Assembly: GCA_018340805.1 (NCBI GenBank)
Contig: JACMZG010001913.1
Span: 30,684,127 to 30,748,126, forward strand
Direction of reading: 5' to 3'
Length of the DNA: 64,000 bases
From: Microvelia longipes
Lineage: Eukaryota; Arthropoda; Insecta; Hemiptera; Veliidae
Shown here: piece after piece, positions 22,016 to 35,200 of the stretch
How positions within the stretch are numbered: the stretch's first letter is position 1
How the letters are laid out: each line of letters begins with the position of its first letter
Notes under the pieces: model-generated
The model's database searches: none
The model's input: only the letters and a program-made list of their open reading frames with translations
Told to the model about the DNA's origin: nothing
Program-made: the position numbers and the translations under genes

Positions 22016-23737
22016 ATTTTTTATTTATTAATTTATATGACTTAACTTTCTTATAAAAAATGTGTTCAATTAATTGGACGAGTTCTTATTTTATTTCTTC
22101 ATTGAATTTGGTAAAAATGTTCCTTTAAAAACAAATCAAGTTGGTTTTGGTGCTAAAATGTCGACGTTTGCTATTTTCTGGTTTACTTTTCTTAATATTT
22201 TTTTACCTTTAAAGTATTTTATTTATATATTTAGGTATCAGATATTCTGATATTTTAAAAACTTAACTACGTGTAATGTTACACATTTTTTTTAATAAAA
22301 ATGTATTTCTATTTATATTGTATAAATATAATTTATAATATATTTACTTCTTGTGTTAAATTATTTTAATTCAAATAATACTAATTATTTTATTTTATTT
22401 TTTATCCAAGCCATTAGTCTATCTAAAATGAACACATTTTTTAACTTTTGAATTTATTTTTTGTTCTTATGAGTATAATTTTGTTTGTATTTTCTTTTGT
22501 TGAAAAATCATTGTGTTTTTATGCTTATTTATTATTTACTGGGTGGTTAGAGTGGTTCTGTGATTTACAGCTCTACCATTAACTTGGTGAAAAATTGCAG
22601 GAGTTGGCTTTGGAACAGAATTTGTTAAGTTTCCAAATAAGTCCATAATTTAGTGACCTCCAATTTAAAATTGTGAAGTACCCAAAAGTGAATATAAAAT
22701 ATTACTTTTGGGTAGTAATTACTATAAAGTATTGGATAGTTAGGCCCTTAGGGGATAAGTATGCCGGGGAGAGTTAAGACATTGCTTTAATTATTTCCTT
22801 ATAGGATTTATTATTGGAGCATTTTAATTTGTTCCACCCGGTACAAAAATTAAAATAATTTTAATCCAAACTTGACAAAAATTACCACTCCAGTATAGTT
22901 TATTAAATGTGATATGTGATTCTATTAATTTTATTAATTATAAATTAATTATTGTTTTTACTTTATTAAATTAAGGAAAATATTTGTTTAAAAAATAATT
23001 ATGATTATTATTAAAAATTGAAAAAATAAAAGAAAACACCTATAGTAATTGTATTTATTGTTGATGTATAATAATATATGTTTTATAATGTTAAATATTA
23101 TATAAATATATAATTAAATAAATAATATAATAATTATTATTATTATTATGGCAAAAAATGGAATATAATATGATAAATGTTACTTCATTAAATTAATAAC
23201 AGCGAAAAATGAACAATTAAATTATTTTTAATTGCAATAAATAAAAACTTAATATTTTTAATTATTAACCAATTTTTTAATGTCTGAAGGAATGATTTTT
23301 CTAAAAGTAGGGTTGGTACAAGTAAATAAATAGTGTTTTTTAATTTCATTATTTTGGGATACTTATTATTTAAATGTTGCCTGATCAATTTTCGTTACAT
23401 TGGTTGTGCTCGAAATAAGGAAACATGTGCTATTGAATGTGGGTATTCTAGAACATTAATTAAAAATGTGTATTTGTTATAAGTAGAGGTCTGACTTACA
23501 CTTGAGTAATGTTCTAGCATATCACCATGGCTAATAGGGATAACTTATAGAGTATTTTTAATCTTTATGTTCTATTTTTTTTGTTTAAATTCGTCTTATA
23601 TTTTGATTTCCATTTGTTTTTATGAATTTTATCAGGCAAAAGGAAAAATATTATGATATTGGTATGAAGTATAATTCTTATTTAATAAGTTGTTTTATAA
23701 CTTATTGGAAGAGGTTGGGCGTGATATTGTGGTGAAA

Positions 23738-24002
23738 GTGTCAAATAAACATGACTCTACAATCATAGGAATATTTGAAACTATTACTTTAGGAAATTAA
23801 GTCAAATAAGCATGGCTCTATAATCATGGGAATATTTGAAACCATTACTTAATGAAATTAAGTCAAATAAGCATGAGTCTATAATCATGGGAATATTTGA
23901 AACCATTACTTAAGGAAATTAAGTCAAATAAGCATGAGTTTATAATCATGGGACTATTTGAAACCATTACTTAAGAAAATGAAATCAAATATGCATGACT
24001 CT
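23738..24002. repeat. 61-bp minisatellite (about 4.3 copies)
   Basis: Units beginning GTCAAATAAGCATGACTCTA and containing ATCATGGGAATATTTGAAAC. The copies are about 90% alike and drift at the ends. Confidence 0.92.
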
Positions 24003-27000
24003 ACTTATATGATAGAACGTTTATGATACAAACAAAACACATACAATGAGCGAAAAACTGTTGATTTATTTTTATAACCCTTGACCCACTCTTGAAGGAG
24101 GTTACAATGAGGTTACGCAGAGCCCTAAAAAATTGTTTCAAGGTTCCCTAATGTTTCAAAATGGGGTATTCTCCCTCCAATAATATATCTCTATGTAATG
24201 ATATATCTTAAATTTTACTGCCATTAACTTAAGCGAATTTTCAATAATAAGAATTATACTTATAAGTTGATTTTGAGATCAAAAATACGGCCAAGTATGT
24301 CTAGTAATAGCTTGAATGCTAAGCAATAAAATATGCCATAGAATACTTATATGGTTGCATTTTGTATAACTTATCCAGTATGTGTGTAAATTCTGGCCAA
24401 CTATTGTAAGTTTACCGTAGACATACAAAGCTTTCTTTTATTTACTTGTTTTTTTAAATTAATAAAATTTACTATTTTTTATTTTTACATAATTACAAAT
24501 TTGAATCTTGTTACCCACGATTTTATATGAATAAAATTAAAAGGATAAAAATAAGATAAGGAAATTGTAAATAATGTAAACAAAAGCAAAAAATATAAAA
24601 GATATTGTAACATATATAATAAAATAATAGCAATAGATGAGAAGATGGAACGTGAAATAGCAAATGTGATAGATTATGAAAGTTGAATGATTCTTGATTA
24701 AAGATAATGTAAAAAATTATATATTTTCTTATAGTTTGCTCATAGCGGATTTTTTCGAAAGGGGCTAAGATGGCTCAAAATAAAATTAATTAAAATAATT
24801 CTTCAAAGTGATTACCAACTCATAAAAACCAATCTTCTGGGTAATGTTTGATATGATTTTTGACAATTGCATAGATTTGTTTTATTCAATGACATAGGTG
24901 TAATAAATTTAGTAAGTAAATACCAATGGATGTTTTATTATTATATGGTTTAACTGCATGACTAGAAATTTTATGATAGCATATAAAACTATTGTGTGTC
25001 CATTGGTGACTGTGCTTCATAGTTTATAGACATGTCCATCATTTATCCTTAGTTATGACCTTATTTTAGATATATCCTACTTTGGTTTCTCTTTTATTAA
25101 AAACTAACTATAGAGTTACTGTACCCTTTTTTCAAGTTTTCAGTTGACATCAACAATTGGTTGTAATGAGTGGAACTACATTGGTGTTAGATCTAACAAA
25201 TAAAATCCTTCTTTTCTTAATATTTGGTGGAATGTCAACTCACTTAAACTAAAACAATTACTTTCAACAAAAATATTGTACATCTTAAGTTCTGTAAGTC
25301 TAAAGCATTCGACTTAAAATCCTCAGCTTTCATTATTTAACAGCATAACTAGATGTGATAAAAAAAGATGATTATTTACCAGTAAAATTATCACCTGTTT
25401 TTGATCACATATATATTTTTGTACGTTCCTAATTAACCATTCTCAATAATATATAAAATTAAATATAATAAAATTTGTAAATTTATAATAGTAAACTGGC
25501 TAATTACTAAAGACAAAAATATTATATTATAATATGAATAAATGTATTTCCTCATGTGTATATTATTATAGTAATAATATATGCTGAGATTGAAGAAATA
25601 AAACAATTATAAAAAGAGTAATGTGACATTTATATGGAAAAACAAAATTTGTTTTCAATTTTCTTTTGTTTTTATTAATTTTTCTTTTATGAGGAAAAAA
25701 ATTAAAAAAATTGATTTAAAAAAAGAATTTAATACGAAAACAATGTGTTTTGTTACTTATTTTATTTTTTATCCTTTCCATGGTTAAATGGGTGAATTTA
25801 AAAGTGAAAGTATAGTGTGTTAGGCTTTTATTTTGAAAATATCAAGTACAGGGTATCTCGGAACTTTTCTGCAGAATTACTTTTTGATCTTACTCAGATG
25901 GTTATTGTGGCTTAAATATTTAGTTTATATCGGTAGATGTTAAGTCCAAACATTGACAAACTCTGGGATATTACAGAAAGTAGACCTTAAATTAATAGCT
26001 GACACCGTGAAATAAATAATGCGTTAATGTTTGTTTATAAGGAAACAAATTATTAAAGTTGGCTTGAAAAAAATAAATAAACACAACCAAACTAAGTATA
26101 TTTTGACCCTGTAAGTGTTTGGGGTGCTGCAAAACCACAATGCTCAACTTGCAAAGCATCTTGGTAAAAAACCAATGAAAATATTAATTTGATTATTTAA
26201 TTTTATCTTTATCCTGAAACTTTATGAACATAAAAATAATAAAATTTAAAGAATGTTAAAACAAGAATTTTACCAAATATGAGAACTGTTCAAAGGTTCA
26301 TTAAAAATACAAATAATACACACAAATACATATTTCTTCGATATGAATAGGTAGGCTTTATCTCACAGGTATCTATTCTTTATTTTTGTTGTCATTTATT
26401 GTATCCAATAAACTTGTATTAACTTATGGTCACAACATTAAAACACTAAATTTTGTTGGAAAAACGCAACTCCGGGCATATATGGGTAAACAATTTCATT
26501 TTATAACTATAAAACAATACTAGAGGTAAGTACAAGTTGTAAAAGGAAACATATGAGATGGCTCACTCTTTGCCAAAGATACTAATACTATTATTAGTCT
26601 CTTTGCTCTCAACCAGCTCTGTGGGCTGTATTGTGTACATCCTGAAATTGATGATTTTCTTAGATATGACTGAGGGCACTGAGTAGTATGCGGAAACACT
26701 ACCGGGGTCTTTAGTCATTCAAATATAGTAGCAGATTTGCTTCCTCGAATGGTTCTTGAGCAAGGTTTAGAATAATGATCAATAGGAACACTGAAATACT
26801 AAAAATCTAGATATGCAATGGTGTATGTATGAGATGTTTAGCTCTATTAATAGCTGTGTTTTAATAGAAGGGGGGTATTAAATGATATTAGTCTTCGAAG
26901 AAATCCATCAAGATAAATATCAAACTCTTGAAAGAATAATTTCCGCACTGTTTCTGGGCTAGACGAGTCTTTGTATTGTAGATTATGCTTAGAAGTTGAT

Positions 27001-28060
27001 TTAAGCTTATAGAAACTTCTCCGGAAAGATTAAGTTTCTGAAAGTTAGAGGAGAGATCTGAAACAATCTATAATGAGAGTAGAAGAGAGCTAAACAAATA
27101 AATAAATGTTGGTAATCAAAGTGCACACAGAAAGAAAGATAAAGACACAACTCAATAGAAATAATAATATAATAATCCTACACAAAATATCACAACAAAA
27201 AATAAAAATGTATTTTTATTTACTTTAAATATAGACTAAAGTAAGGTTAGACCTACCTTTAAAACCGTGTTAAAATAATAAAATGTCTTTAAGTTTTAAG
27301 TAGTTGTACCCATAATATTTGTTAAAAATAGTTAACATTACAAATATTACAATCTAGTAATAACAGTACTCTCTCTATTTCTATTTTATTCTTCTTGTCA
27401 AAACTTAATATGTCATAATAACATTACAACAAATAAAGTTCGTTAAATCTGCCGTATTAAGTTTATGATTTATTAAATTCTAAATAAAGATCTTCTTTAA
27501 TTGAATTATTTACTTTTGTCCAGTTGGTCATTCTGAAAAAAATGCAGCTTCATCTCTCTCATTTCTCGTCTAACGTTTGTTGCTTTCGTTTAATTAGGTT
27601 ATTTTATGGATTATTTAGCGATCAAATTTTTATATTGTTCATTATTCAGTTATTTTACAGTTACTGTGAAGTATTATATCAACGGAGACTTAATGTATGA
27701 AGTAGCTAAATCATTACACCTACTTGTGAAATGTCTAGTGTTTAATGTTGGCCGTGTATAACTTAAAAATATACTTAATAAAGTTTGAGGTAAGAATAAA
27801 ACTGTTTCTTCTACTTCAGTCATTTCATAATTATTAGAGGGGCCCTTTTGGTTAAATTTTGAAACAATGAAAAAAAAAATAACCTGATCACCTTTGACTC
27901 TCAATAGAGTAAAAAAGGGAGGGATTCATTTGTGTGTCCATTTTTCACCGGTAAATGTACGTCAAACGTAGTAGACCTGCCCCCAGCTACGCCACCGGGG
28001 CATAGCCTATCTCAATACATAGTCCTGAAACATCATTTTGGGGCTCTCAGGCGCTCTGTG
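24003..28060. other. AT-rich intergenic sequence without recognisable gene
   Basis: Scanned in both directions; no convincing ORF, RNA gene or full element. Small repeat fragments: near 24090-24180 (a piece resembling the GTAACCTCATTG family), 25840-25880 (CAAGTACAGGGTATCTCGGA, matching the tail of the hairpin family) and 26574-26605 (a joined pair of hAT-like MITE ends). Confidence 0.5.
26574..26605. repeat. Minimal hAT-like MITE remnant (ends joined)
   Basis: CAAAGATACTAATACTATTA is followed directly by TTAGTCTCTTTG: the two MITE ends with essentially no interior. No clean 8-bp duplication remains. Confidence 0.55.
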
Positions 28061-28276
28061 TACTTAATTGAAAATACTTTCGCGAGTGAGTTAAGGTTAT
28101 AATAAATCAATCGTTTTCAGCTTCCTGCAAATTGCTTGTGTTATGATTTATATTTTCAATGATCTACTATATAAGGTACTGTAATTTTGTTTTGTTTATT
28201 TTTATAAAAGATAGTCGAATGGGGGTCAGGTCATTTTTTCGATGTTTCAAAATTCAACCAATATGGCCTCTCTAGT
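28060..28276 (+). repeat. GTAACCTCATTG repeat family, copy A (left part)
   Basis: Shares with 28820-29050 and 31855-32030 the blocks AATAAATCAATCGTTTTC, TCATTTTTTCGATG and AAAATTCAACC. It is interrupted on the right by the hAT-like MITE at 28285. Confidence 0.65.
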
Positions 28277-28284
28277 AATAAATC

Positions 28285-28596
28285 CAAAGAGACTAATACC
28301 ATGGAGTACTTAGAATAGTCTCTGCTAATACTATTAGAGGGAGGATACAACTCTTATCATTCCTACGGTACTTCGGTGCCGTAACGGTTCATTGGTGACG
28401 TCATTTTTTTATTTTTCCTAATAATTACAATTTCACGTAAATATTACATTATTTTTCGACTATTTTGTCTCTCTCTTGGGAGACTATAGTGGGGGTAAGC
28501 ACAGTTACGGCACCTATGGAAACTGTCTCGCTTCCAGACCCCTTATCACTGTGTTAATCGGGTTCTGTACTCCCTCTAATAGTATTAGTCTCTTTG
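28285..28596 (+). mobile_element. hAT-like MITE, copy 2 (312 bp)
   Basis: Ends CAAAGAGACTAATAC and GTATTAGTCTCTTTG with a perfect 8-bp duplication AATAAATC on each side (28277-28284, 28597-28604). Compared with copy 1 it lacks about 150 bp of the interior and carries a duplicated left end (GTCTCTGCTAATACTATTAG). Confidence 0.92.
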
Positions 28597-28653
28597 AATA
28601 AATCACTATGCTTCTTGCGCCGTATTTGTTTAGTTGCACAGAGATATATACTA

Positions 28654-28820
28654 GTGATGGGCGATCCTAAAAATTTTGGGCTCGATCCTTATAGATAAGA
28701 TCGAGCTTTTCGAGCATAAGCTCGAGCCCATGATCGAGGTCGAGCCCGAGCTTTTAATTGAAAACTCGAGCACACTTAAAGATCGATCCCGGCTCGATCC
28801 TAGTTAAAAGCTCGAGTACT
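28654..28820. repeat. CTCGATC/GCTCGAGC-rich inverted-repeat cluster
   Basis: Starts TAGTGATGGGCGATCC, similar to the first bases of some hAT elements, and then carries at least seven copies of GGCTCGA, TCGAGC or GATCGAG in both orientations. Many mutually exclusive hairpins are possible. The opposite end of an element was not found. Confidence 0.5.
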
Positions 28821-29050
28821 CCGTGTAACTTCATTGAACCCTGTTTAAAGAGTAAGTCAAGGTTAAAATAAATCAATTGTTTTTGGCTTCCCGAACATTA
28901 TCTGTGTTTTAATAATATGTATTTAAACGTTTTTTAATATAATATGTTACTGTAATTTTGCTTGTTTATTTGATTATATTGAAAGTCGAAGATAGTCAGG
29001 TTATTTTTTCGATGCGGCAAAATTCAACCGATAAGGCCCCAATTGTAATA
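28821..29050 (+). repeat. GTAACCTCATTG repeat family, copy B
   Basis: Same ordered blocks as copy A: CCGTGTAACTTCATTGAACC, AATAAATCAATTGTTTT, TTATTTTTTCGATGCGGC and AAAATTCAACC. Confidence 0.65.
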
Positions 29051-29616
29051 TTATCTTTACGTTTAGTCTATCGAGTGAGATTACGTGATAACTAATCCCG
29101 CAAAAACATCACGTCTCTTATGGTGAAGGTTCACTTTTGGTTATAAGAAAGTTAAAAACAAAAAATATATTTAATTAATTTGTGATTTTTTTTTTGCATA
29201 ATAATAATAAAAGAAAAATACTATTTCAAAACCTATTTTATGAAAACGGTAATATTTAAGTAAAATAATAGTTCGACGAGAAGGTTATCCGTTAAATAAG
29301 ATCGCTTCTGAAGGTACGTACATACAGCGTATCGGGAGATCAATCTATATTCCATCTCCTTAGTTCTAACGTATCGGACTGAATTCTCTCCGCGTGGTCC
29401 TTACTGCGTATGTATTTAGATATCGTACTTAATACGATACGCCGTTTTAGAATTATTAATTATAAATTAATAATTATTATTTTATTAATTTAGTTGTTAC
29501 ATTAATAATCTAATAAAACTATTTAATATTTATTCGAGTAATTTATTATTCATTATAACATCAAGTATTCTGAATTTTTTACTAAATGTAACAAATTTAA
29601 TCTAACTTATTTACCG

Positions 29617-29617
<1 letters not shown>

Positions 29618-29702
<85 letters not shown>
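29618..29702. repeat. (TA)n microsatellite
   Basis: Uninterrupted TA for about 80 bp. On its right it is joined to the TCCGAA-type element. Confidence 0.95.
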
Positions 29703-29705
<3 letters not shown>

Positions 29706-29795
29706 GGACTTATATTTTTAGTATCAGGAAGCCATTCTGAATAGATCCCCCCTCCACTCCTCCCCTCAACTTCCGTCATCCGAACAACCTAATAA
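29703..29795 (-). repeat. TA-linked 'TCCGAA' element, minus-oriented copy
   Basis: The minus strand reads GTTGTTCGGATGACGGAAGT, a GGGAG-rich stretch, TGGCTTCCTGATA and then TCCGAA directly abutting (TA)n. The same order is found on the plus strand at 45853-45940. Confidence 0.75.
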
Positions 29796-29959
29796 AAACC
29801 CTAAGAGAAAATGTATTTTCTTTTTTTAACTCTTTTATTTTAATTGACTCAACAAACACCAAAGATAACTAAAATCGCTTCAAACACGGAACACAAGAAG
29901 AAAAAAGAGGAGCAAACTCGACTTATCTTTGTTACAAAACCTGCTTTTTGAGTATTTTT

Positions 29960-30075
29960 TGATATAATCATGAAAAGGTATTTTGTTCCTATTTCTTAAT
30001 CTCATTTAACGTCCATGGGGTCAGAAAAGTTCCTTATCACGTCATCCCCTTGTGTAAAATACTGTCGCCAGCCCT
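29960..30075. repeat. Dispersed repeat shared with 49290-49410
   Basis: Both contain TCCTATTTCT, GTCAGAAA(A/G)GTTCCTTA and TCATCCCC in the same order. Class unknown. Confidence 0.55.
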
Positions 30076-31019
30076 ACTCACAACAACACTGTATTCTCTA
30101 TATGTTTAGTTTATTAAAATATTGAGCCAGCTTTTAAGTGTAATGGTAAACTTTACAAGTTTGAAACCTTTTGTATTGTCAAATACTTATTGCAAATATA
30201 GATATTTATTTAAGTAATATAAGTAAAGAAAATTATTCAAAGTTTTGAATTAATCATAAAACATACTATTAATGTATATTAATAGTGGAAAACACAACCT
30301 TTTGGCTTTTCCTATACTGTTAAACTATTATGTTGAAAAAAAATCAGGCAACACGATTTTAAGTATACTCTTTACATCGTGTTTATCTGTCAGCTATGGA
30401 TGTAATACACTGGAGTATTGCGTTTTAGTATAATTTGAAAAAAACCAAGGCGCTAAAAGAATTTGATCTATTACAAGTGCAATAGTCTATTACCCTTTTA
30501 TTGGCTATTGCTGTCTTTTAGGATAACAAATAAGCAATAACTCTAAATTCTTGTTATTTTCTTTCCACCTTTTATTTGAAATCAACTGTTATTTTAATAA
30601 AGCTGTATTAAACTTTATCGAAACAACTTGTAGAAAAGAGAGTTGCTTCTTATAAATTTGCATTTAGTAAACTTCTTGTAGCAATAGTCATGGTTTATCA
30701 TGATAAAGAGTAGATTAATTATTGCTTAACTGGTAATACGCTGCATCAAAAACTCGTGTCAGAATAATACGTAAAATAAAGTTTATAAGCAACAAAGCTC
30801 AATCCGCTCCATATATATGATATATTAAATAATTTATTAATAAAAAATGGATAGCTTGGGACTAATAAAAAGTAATAAAGGCCCACTTCGATCGCTGTGG
30901 TCAAAAAAGGGTCTTTCCGCTTTGGAATATAAAATTAGTTCATTAAATAAGACTCTCTTCGTTCGCTAACATTATTTTATGATATGTGCCAACTTATGGT
31001 TCTAAAGTACAAAAAATAA

Positions 31020-31136
31020 TGTTAAGAAACCAATGAGGTTGGTCCGATTTGAAATGGTGGGCGTGGTTTAACATCCAGGAATAACTTCATTGGCCCATGG
31101 TATTATTTTCCCGAGCTGTCAACAGATTTTAGCCGT
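31020..31136. repeat. Half-end resembling the 917-bp DNA element
   Basis: GTCAACAGATTTTAGCCGTG resembles the right end of the element nested at 4508-5424 (GTCAATTGATTTTAGCCGTG). The opposite end was not found nearby. Confidence 0.4.
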
Positions 31137-31235
31137 GTGGTACATTATGATGAAAAAAATTATTTGTTTACATTGTGCCGATTAATGACATAATGTTTTG
31201 TTTGAAGCTCCTTGAACACTTAAAGGTCAATGTTT

Positions 31236-31574
31236 TGGGTCTCTAGAGACACTGGCATACCTGGAAACGAAAAAGCCGATGAAATAGCTAATGAAGGGGC
31301 GTCTACAGGCTTTAGTGGGGCAGAACATGCAATTGATTGGACTCTTCTGAGACAGGCCAAATTTCTTGTAAAAAAGTAGATTTGGAAGGAAACTAAAATC
31401 ATTAGGAAAAACAATAGATAGCCAAAGATGATATTTACCACATTAGAGAGAAGGAAATCTAGATGGTTTTTTGACCTGAGAAAGTCTGGTCTCAGACTTA
31501 TGGTAGGAGTTATCACTGGACACTGCTGGGTTAATATGCATTTAGCCCTAATGAAGAAGTTTTGTATTATTTAG
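31236..31574 (+). pseudogene. LINE RNase H domain remnant
   Basis: Plus-strand translation begins WVSRDTGIPGNEKADEIANE, which matches the conserved 'W.pGH.GI.GNE.AD..A' end of RNase H domains in I/R1-type non-LTR retrotransposons. It then runs to WFFDLRKSGLRLMVGVITGHC, the conserved 'lltGH' region after RNase H. Two in-frame stops (near 31377 and 31428) and an Asp in place of the usual His in the GH motif show it is dead. Nothing upstream matches reverse transcriptase, so it is a 5'-truncated copy. The long antisense ORF over the same bases is an artefact. Confidence 0.8.
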
Positions 31575-31854
31575 CATTTATCTTCTAAACTGAATAACTT
31601 ATTACTTAAAAATGTGTAGATTCTGGTGATATATTTTATTAATATGCCTTTAAAGGTCGGAATCATTAGGTGTACACTGTGTTACATTTTTATAATGTAT
31701 ATAATCAGGAGCGTAAGGTGTTCGCGTCCGGCAACGATTGGTATAAATATAAGATATTCTTATATTATTGTTAGATATTATGGTAAATTTGTAGACATAT
31801 ATTGCTAGAGGAAGCATTCCCTATCTTAATGCATTTGAAATCTTGAAACATCTT

Positions 31855-32030
31855 TTTCAGGCTCTCAGGGCTCTGCGTAACCTCATTGTAACCTACTTTA
31901 ATAGCGAGTTGAGGTTGTGGTCGTTATCAGCTTTTCTTGCATTGTTTGTGTTTTATAAATACTGGAAGGTGTTCAAGTTACTTTTTTGATGTCACAAAAT
32001 TCAACCCATATGGCCACTCTAGTAAAAATA
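31855..32030 (+). repeat. GTAACCTCATTG repeat family, copy C
   Basis: Contains GCGTAACCTCATTGTAACC, GCATTGTTTGTGTTTT, TTTTTTGATGTCACAAAATT and ATATGGCCACTCTAGTAA in the family order. Confidence 0.65.
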
Positions 32031-32506
32031 TCTCTACGGGTGGAGTGTGGAACAGATGAAAGAAGAAAATAAAAATGATATTAGCAATAAAATTGTTTGA
32101 TTATTCCACTATTTGCTTATAATTTATCACATCTTAAATCCGGTTTTATCTTAGCGAATGAAGTGTTCATTTTGACCACAGCTACATTTAGGGCAATACA
32201 ATAAAATTCAATTGTTTATCTTCCATCCGAGATCTCCTTCCGGACCCGTTCTTTCTTTTTTTATTTAAAATGGCTTTACATTACTTTATTTTATTTGAAA
32301 AGAGGGGGTGATCAGTTCATCGAACTTTTGGAACTGGTTTAATGAGGTGAAGTTTAAAAGACATATCACATTTCAGATAAAAATAAGTAAGGGTACCTCA
32401 GGTCAGTGACTGGTAACCTAAGTTTTTTTTTTTTATGAAAATCATTCTTGAACCAACGGCAGTGAGTTCAAATGTAAGTCTAAAGTCTAACCGCATTTGG
32501 TTATAT

Positions 32507-32528
32507 TCACCAAACTGGTTTGGTGAAC
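32507..32528. repeat. Near-perfect palindrome
   Basis: TTCACCAAAC, TG, GTTTGGTGAA: a 10-bp perfect stem with a 2-nt centre. Confidence 0.75.
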
Positions 32529-33306
32529 CCAAAAAGAAGATATTGTTTTAACTTTGAAAATCCACAGGCTTTCATTATTATTCAGTGTTCATCTAAGTTT
32601 TTATTTTTCAAATAGATTTTTCTTTTTGATTAAGACAAACTTGTACAAGAAAAATCGAGTACGGGTTATTTTGGAACTTATATAGGACTAGCTGAGATAC
32701 CCGCCCTTCGGACAGGAGAGTTGATAGTTCTTGAGTTCATCGTTTAGATTTCAAATAAGAATTATATGTAAAAGGGAGTTTAACAGAGCAAGAACACAAC
32801 GTATTGCCAAAGATATAGATTACGGTGGTGGACTCCCATTACGGGAGATGGAACTAATTGGAAAATAAATAATAATCTAAAGGTAAACAAAATAATAATC
32901 CCGATGTAGGATCGAAAAAATTCAAGTATGTTAAAAAGATATGAAGACTTCGTCATCCATAGATCTCTAAAAAGGTAAAATAGTTGTTACAAAATAAAAT
33001 AGGGATATAATAATATTAACAATAATATTATTATGAAGAATTAGGTCAAAAGAGGCTCGCTTCACTCAAAAAACTTTATAATATAAAATTAGGTGCAATA
33101 AGAAAAGGATGAACTTTGTTTATGCATAAGCTAATAACAAGTCGCTTCACAATAACTGTTTTAATTATCAAACAAGAGCCGACTTTCGACCACTTCTGGC
33201 CATCCTCAGTCATGCTAAATTGAGTGCCGAGTTATATATAGTTCTTCAGAGGCCTAGGACGCACCTTTGTTTATTTAGGTGGCCATTCATATGAATGGAC
33301 ATATGA

Positions 33307-33307
<1 letters not shown>

Positions 33308-33403
<96 letters not shown>

Positions 33404-33409
33404 TATATC
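33308..33409. repeat. (TA)n microsatellite
   Basis: TA repeats with a few single-base slips; followed by LINE-tail-like sequence. Confidence 0.95.
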
Positions 33410-33419
33410 TTATATTACT

Positions 33420-33683
33420 AATCTATCATCCTCTTCATGTAAAATTATTTTCCTTATTATTAAAAATTTATTCTTGTTAAACTTTAGATTATATTCAAAA
33501 TTGTTATTTCTTTTTATTCTATTCATTTTATAATTTTAATTTCTTGTTTGTACTTAAATTTTTATAATGTATAAAAAATTATTTGTGTGTGCAATTTTTA
33601 TTTAATCAATTTTTTCTTAATTGTTACTTTTGTAAAAAGGGTAATTTTGCCCGTTATTGTATTAATAAATAAATAAATAAATG
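33420..33683 (+). repeat. LINE 3' tail fragment
   Basis: T-rich sequence ending in GGGTAATTTTGCCCGTTATT, a small GGG/CCC hairpin, and then (AAAT)n. A short 3' hairpin followed by simple A-rich repeats is typical of CR1/RTE/Jockey-type LINE tails. No coding sequence remains. Confidence 0.55.
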
Positions 33684-33706
33684 TATATATATATATATAT
33701 ATAATA

Positions 33707-33764
<58 letters not shown>
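33684..33764. repeat. (TA)n microsatellite
   Basis: TA repeats directly after the (AAAT)n LINE tail. Confidence 0.95.
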
Positions 33765-33766
<2 letters not shown>

Positions 33767-33924
33767 GCTATGGAAAAAGACTCTCGCCTGCTTACTAGAA
33801 TGCTATAAATTTGTGTGGAAATATATATGGTTATAAGTAAATTAGGCTCGCGTTACTCGCTATGGAGAGAAAGGACTTACCAGACTCCTGGTATATAAAA
33901 TTAGGTTCATTAAAAAGAGTGCTC

Positions 33925-33936
33925 TAAATATATATT

Positions 33937-34006
<70 letters not shown>

Positions 34007-34012
34007 ATATAT

Positions 34013-34089
<77 letters not shown>

Positions 34090-34090
34090 A
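33925..34090. repeat. (TA)n microsatellite
   Basis: TA repeats with TTATA and TGTATATACA interruptions; directly followed by a copy of the 'GATAATTC' family. Confidence 0.93.
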
Positions 34091-34256
34091 CATGCACACA
34101 TTCACACTTACGGCCATACAGCTTTGTGAAAACAACTTAGGAGGCTTTAAACACACCTGAACCGGACAATTCTGCTGTTTTCCCGGTTTCTGATTTTTTG
34201 CAAACACAATATTTTTCCTATATATCTACGGTATAAATGACATTAAGTAAAAATAG
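34091..34256 (+). repeat. Dispersed 'GATAATTC' family, copy 2
   Basis: Blocks in order: GCTTTGTGAAAACAACTTAG, CACCTGAACCGGACAATTC, TTTTTGCAAACACAATA and TCTACGGTATAAATGA. Confidence 0.72.
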
Positions 34257-34360
34257 ATGATTCTGATTCACTATTACTTGCACGTACACAAGTGAGTCCT
34301 TTTATATCACATGTTTGGGACCAGAAGTTTGTTAGTATGTGTGTGTGTGACTAATTATTA

Positions 34361-34454
34361 AGGCCCGTTTTCAAAGATATTTTCCTAACATTCTCCTTGT
34401 TTCTTAAGGAGAATGTTCGGAAAATGTTAGAAAATTGTCTTTGAATACGGGCCT
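34361..34454. mobile_element. 94-bp foldback MITE, TA-flanked
   Basis: Left AGGCCCGTTTTCAAAGAT and right GTCTTTGAATACGGGCCT, with an almost fully paired interior around a TTTC-containing loop (CTCCTT/AAGGAG). TA on both sides (34359-34360, 34455-34456). Confidence 0.82.
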
Positions 34455-35103
34455 TATGTAGTAATAATTAGTGTTTAGAGCTCTATAGTTTTTAATTATA
34501 GTGCAATGGATATTTTTAAAATAGCGGCCAAAATAGCGAAACATTTAAAGAAATGAATTTGAGCGATTGAAATTGTGTTGCATATCGTTTCAAAGCAATT
34601 AAAGACAACTAAAATATATGTAACATGCACCTAATTATTAAAATAACCGATCTTTTAAAATGGCGTTTAGAAAGGTGATCGTTAAAAAATAATTAAAAGG
34701 AATAAATCAGGTGATATATTGTTTAAAAGATCTTGATTAGTAGGGAAAAAATTATATATACGCAATTTCAAAAAAAATCAACGCTAGAACTTTTAAATAA
34801 GAAGTTGTTGAAATAAGAAGTTTAAAATAGTTGATAATATAAAACGTAAATTTAATTTATTTAAAATACCTAGCCAGCGAAGTAAGTAGCAATCTCAGCA
34901 ATCTCGCGAGCGAGACATGCCTCTTTCATTATTTTGTGTTTAAAATTATAGTACCTTAATGAGCTTAAGTGGCGTTTTTTTATTAATATATTTGAAAATT
35001 CGCTTCAATCGTGGTAGTATACCACTTATATAACTATAACTAGTAATATGACGAACTGATATAGGACAAAAACTATGTGGCGCTTCGTGGACTCATGGTC
35101 CTT

Positions 35104-35132
35104 GCGTTTTGAGGCGCGCGGCCTCAAAACGC
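35104..35132. repeat. GC-rich hairpin
   Basis: GCGTTTTGAGGC and its complement GGCCTCAAAACGC enclose a short GCGC loop. Further GACGC repeats follow to 35170. Confidence 0.75.
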
Positions 35133-35200
35133 GTCGACGCATCAAGCGGCGACGCGAGGCCGCGGAAACGCCAAGAGGCTGATTGGTCTCTTGATTTTTA

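Noticed and set aside
23738..24002. CRISPR-like array
   Set aside because: The repeats are contiguous 61-bp units without unique spacers, in a eukaryotic context; it is a minisatellite.
29597..29779. ORFs rich in Tyr-Ile across TA tracts (also 33995-34207, 45951-46223)
   Set aside because: They are translations of (TA)n microsatellites.
31220..31516. 98-codon minus-strand ORF
   Set aside because: It is antisense to a recognisable LINE RNase H remnant on the plus strand.
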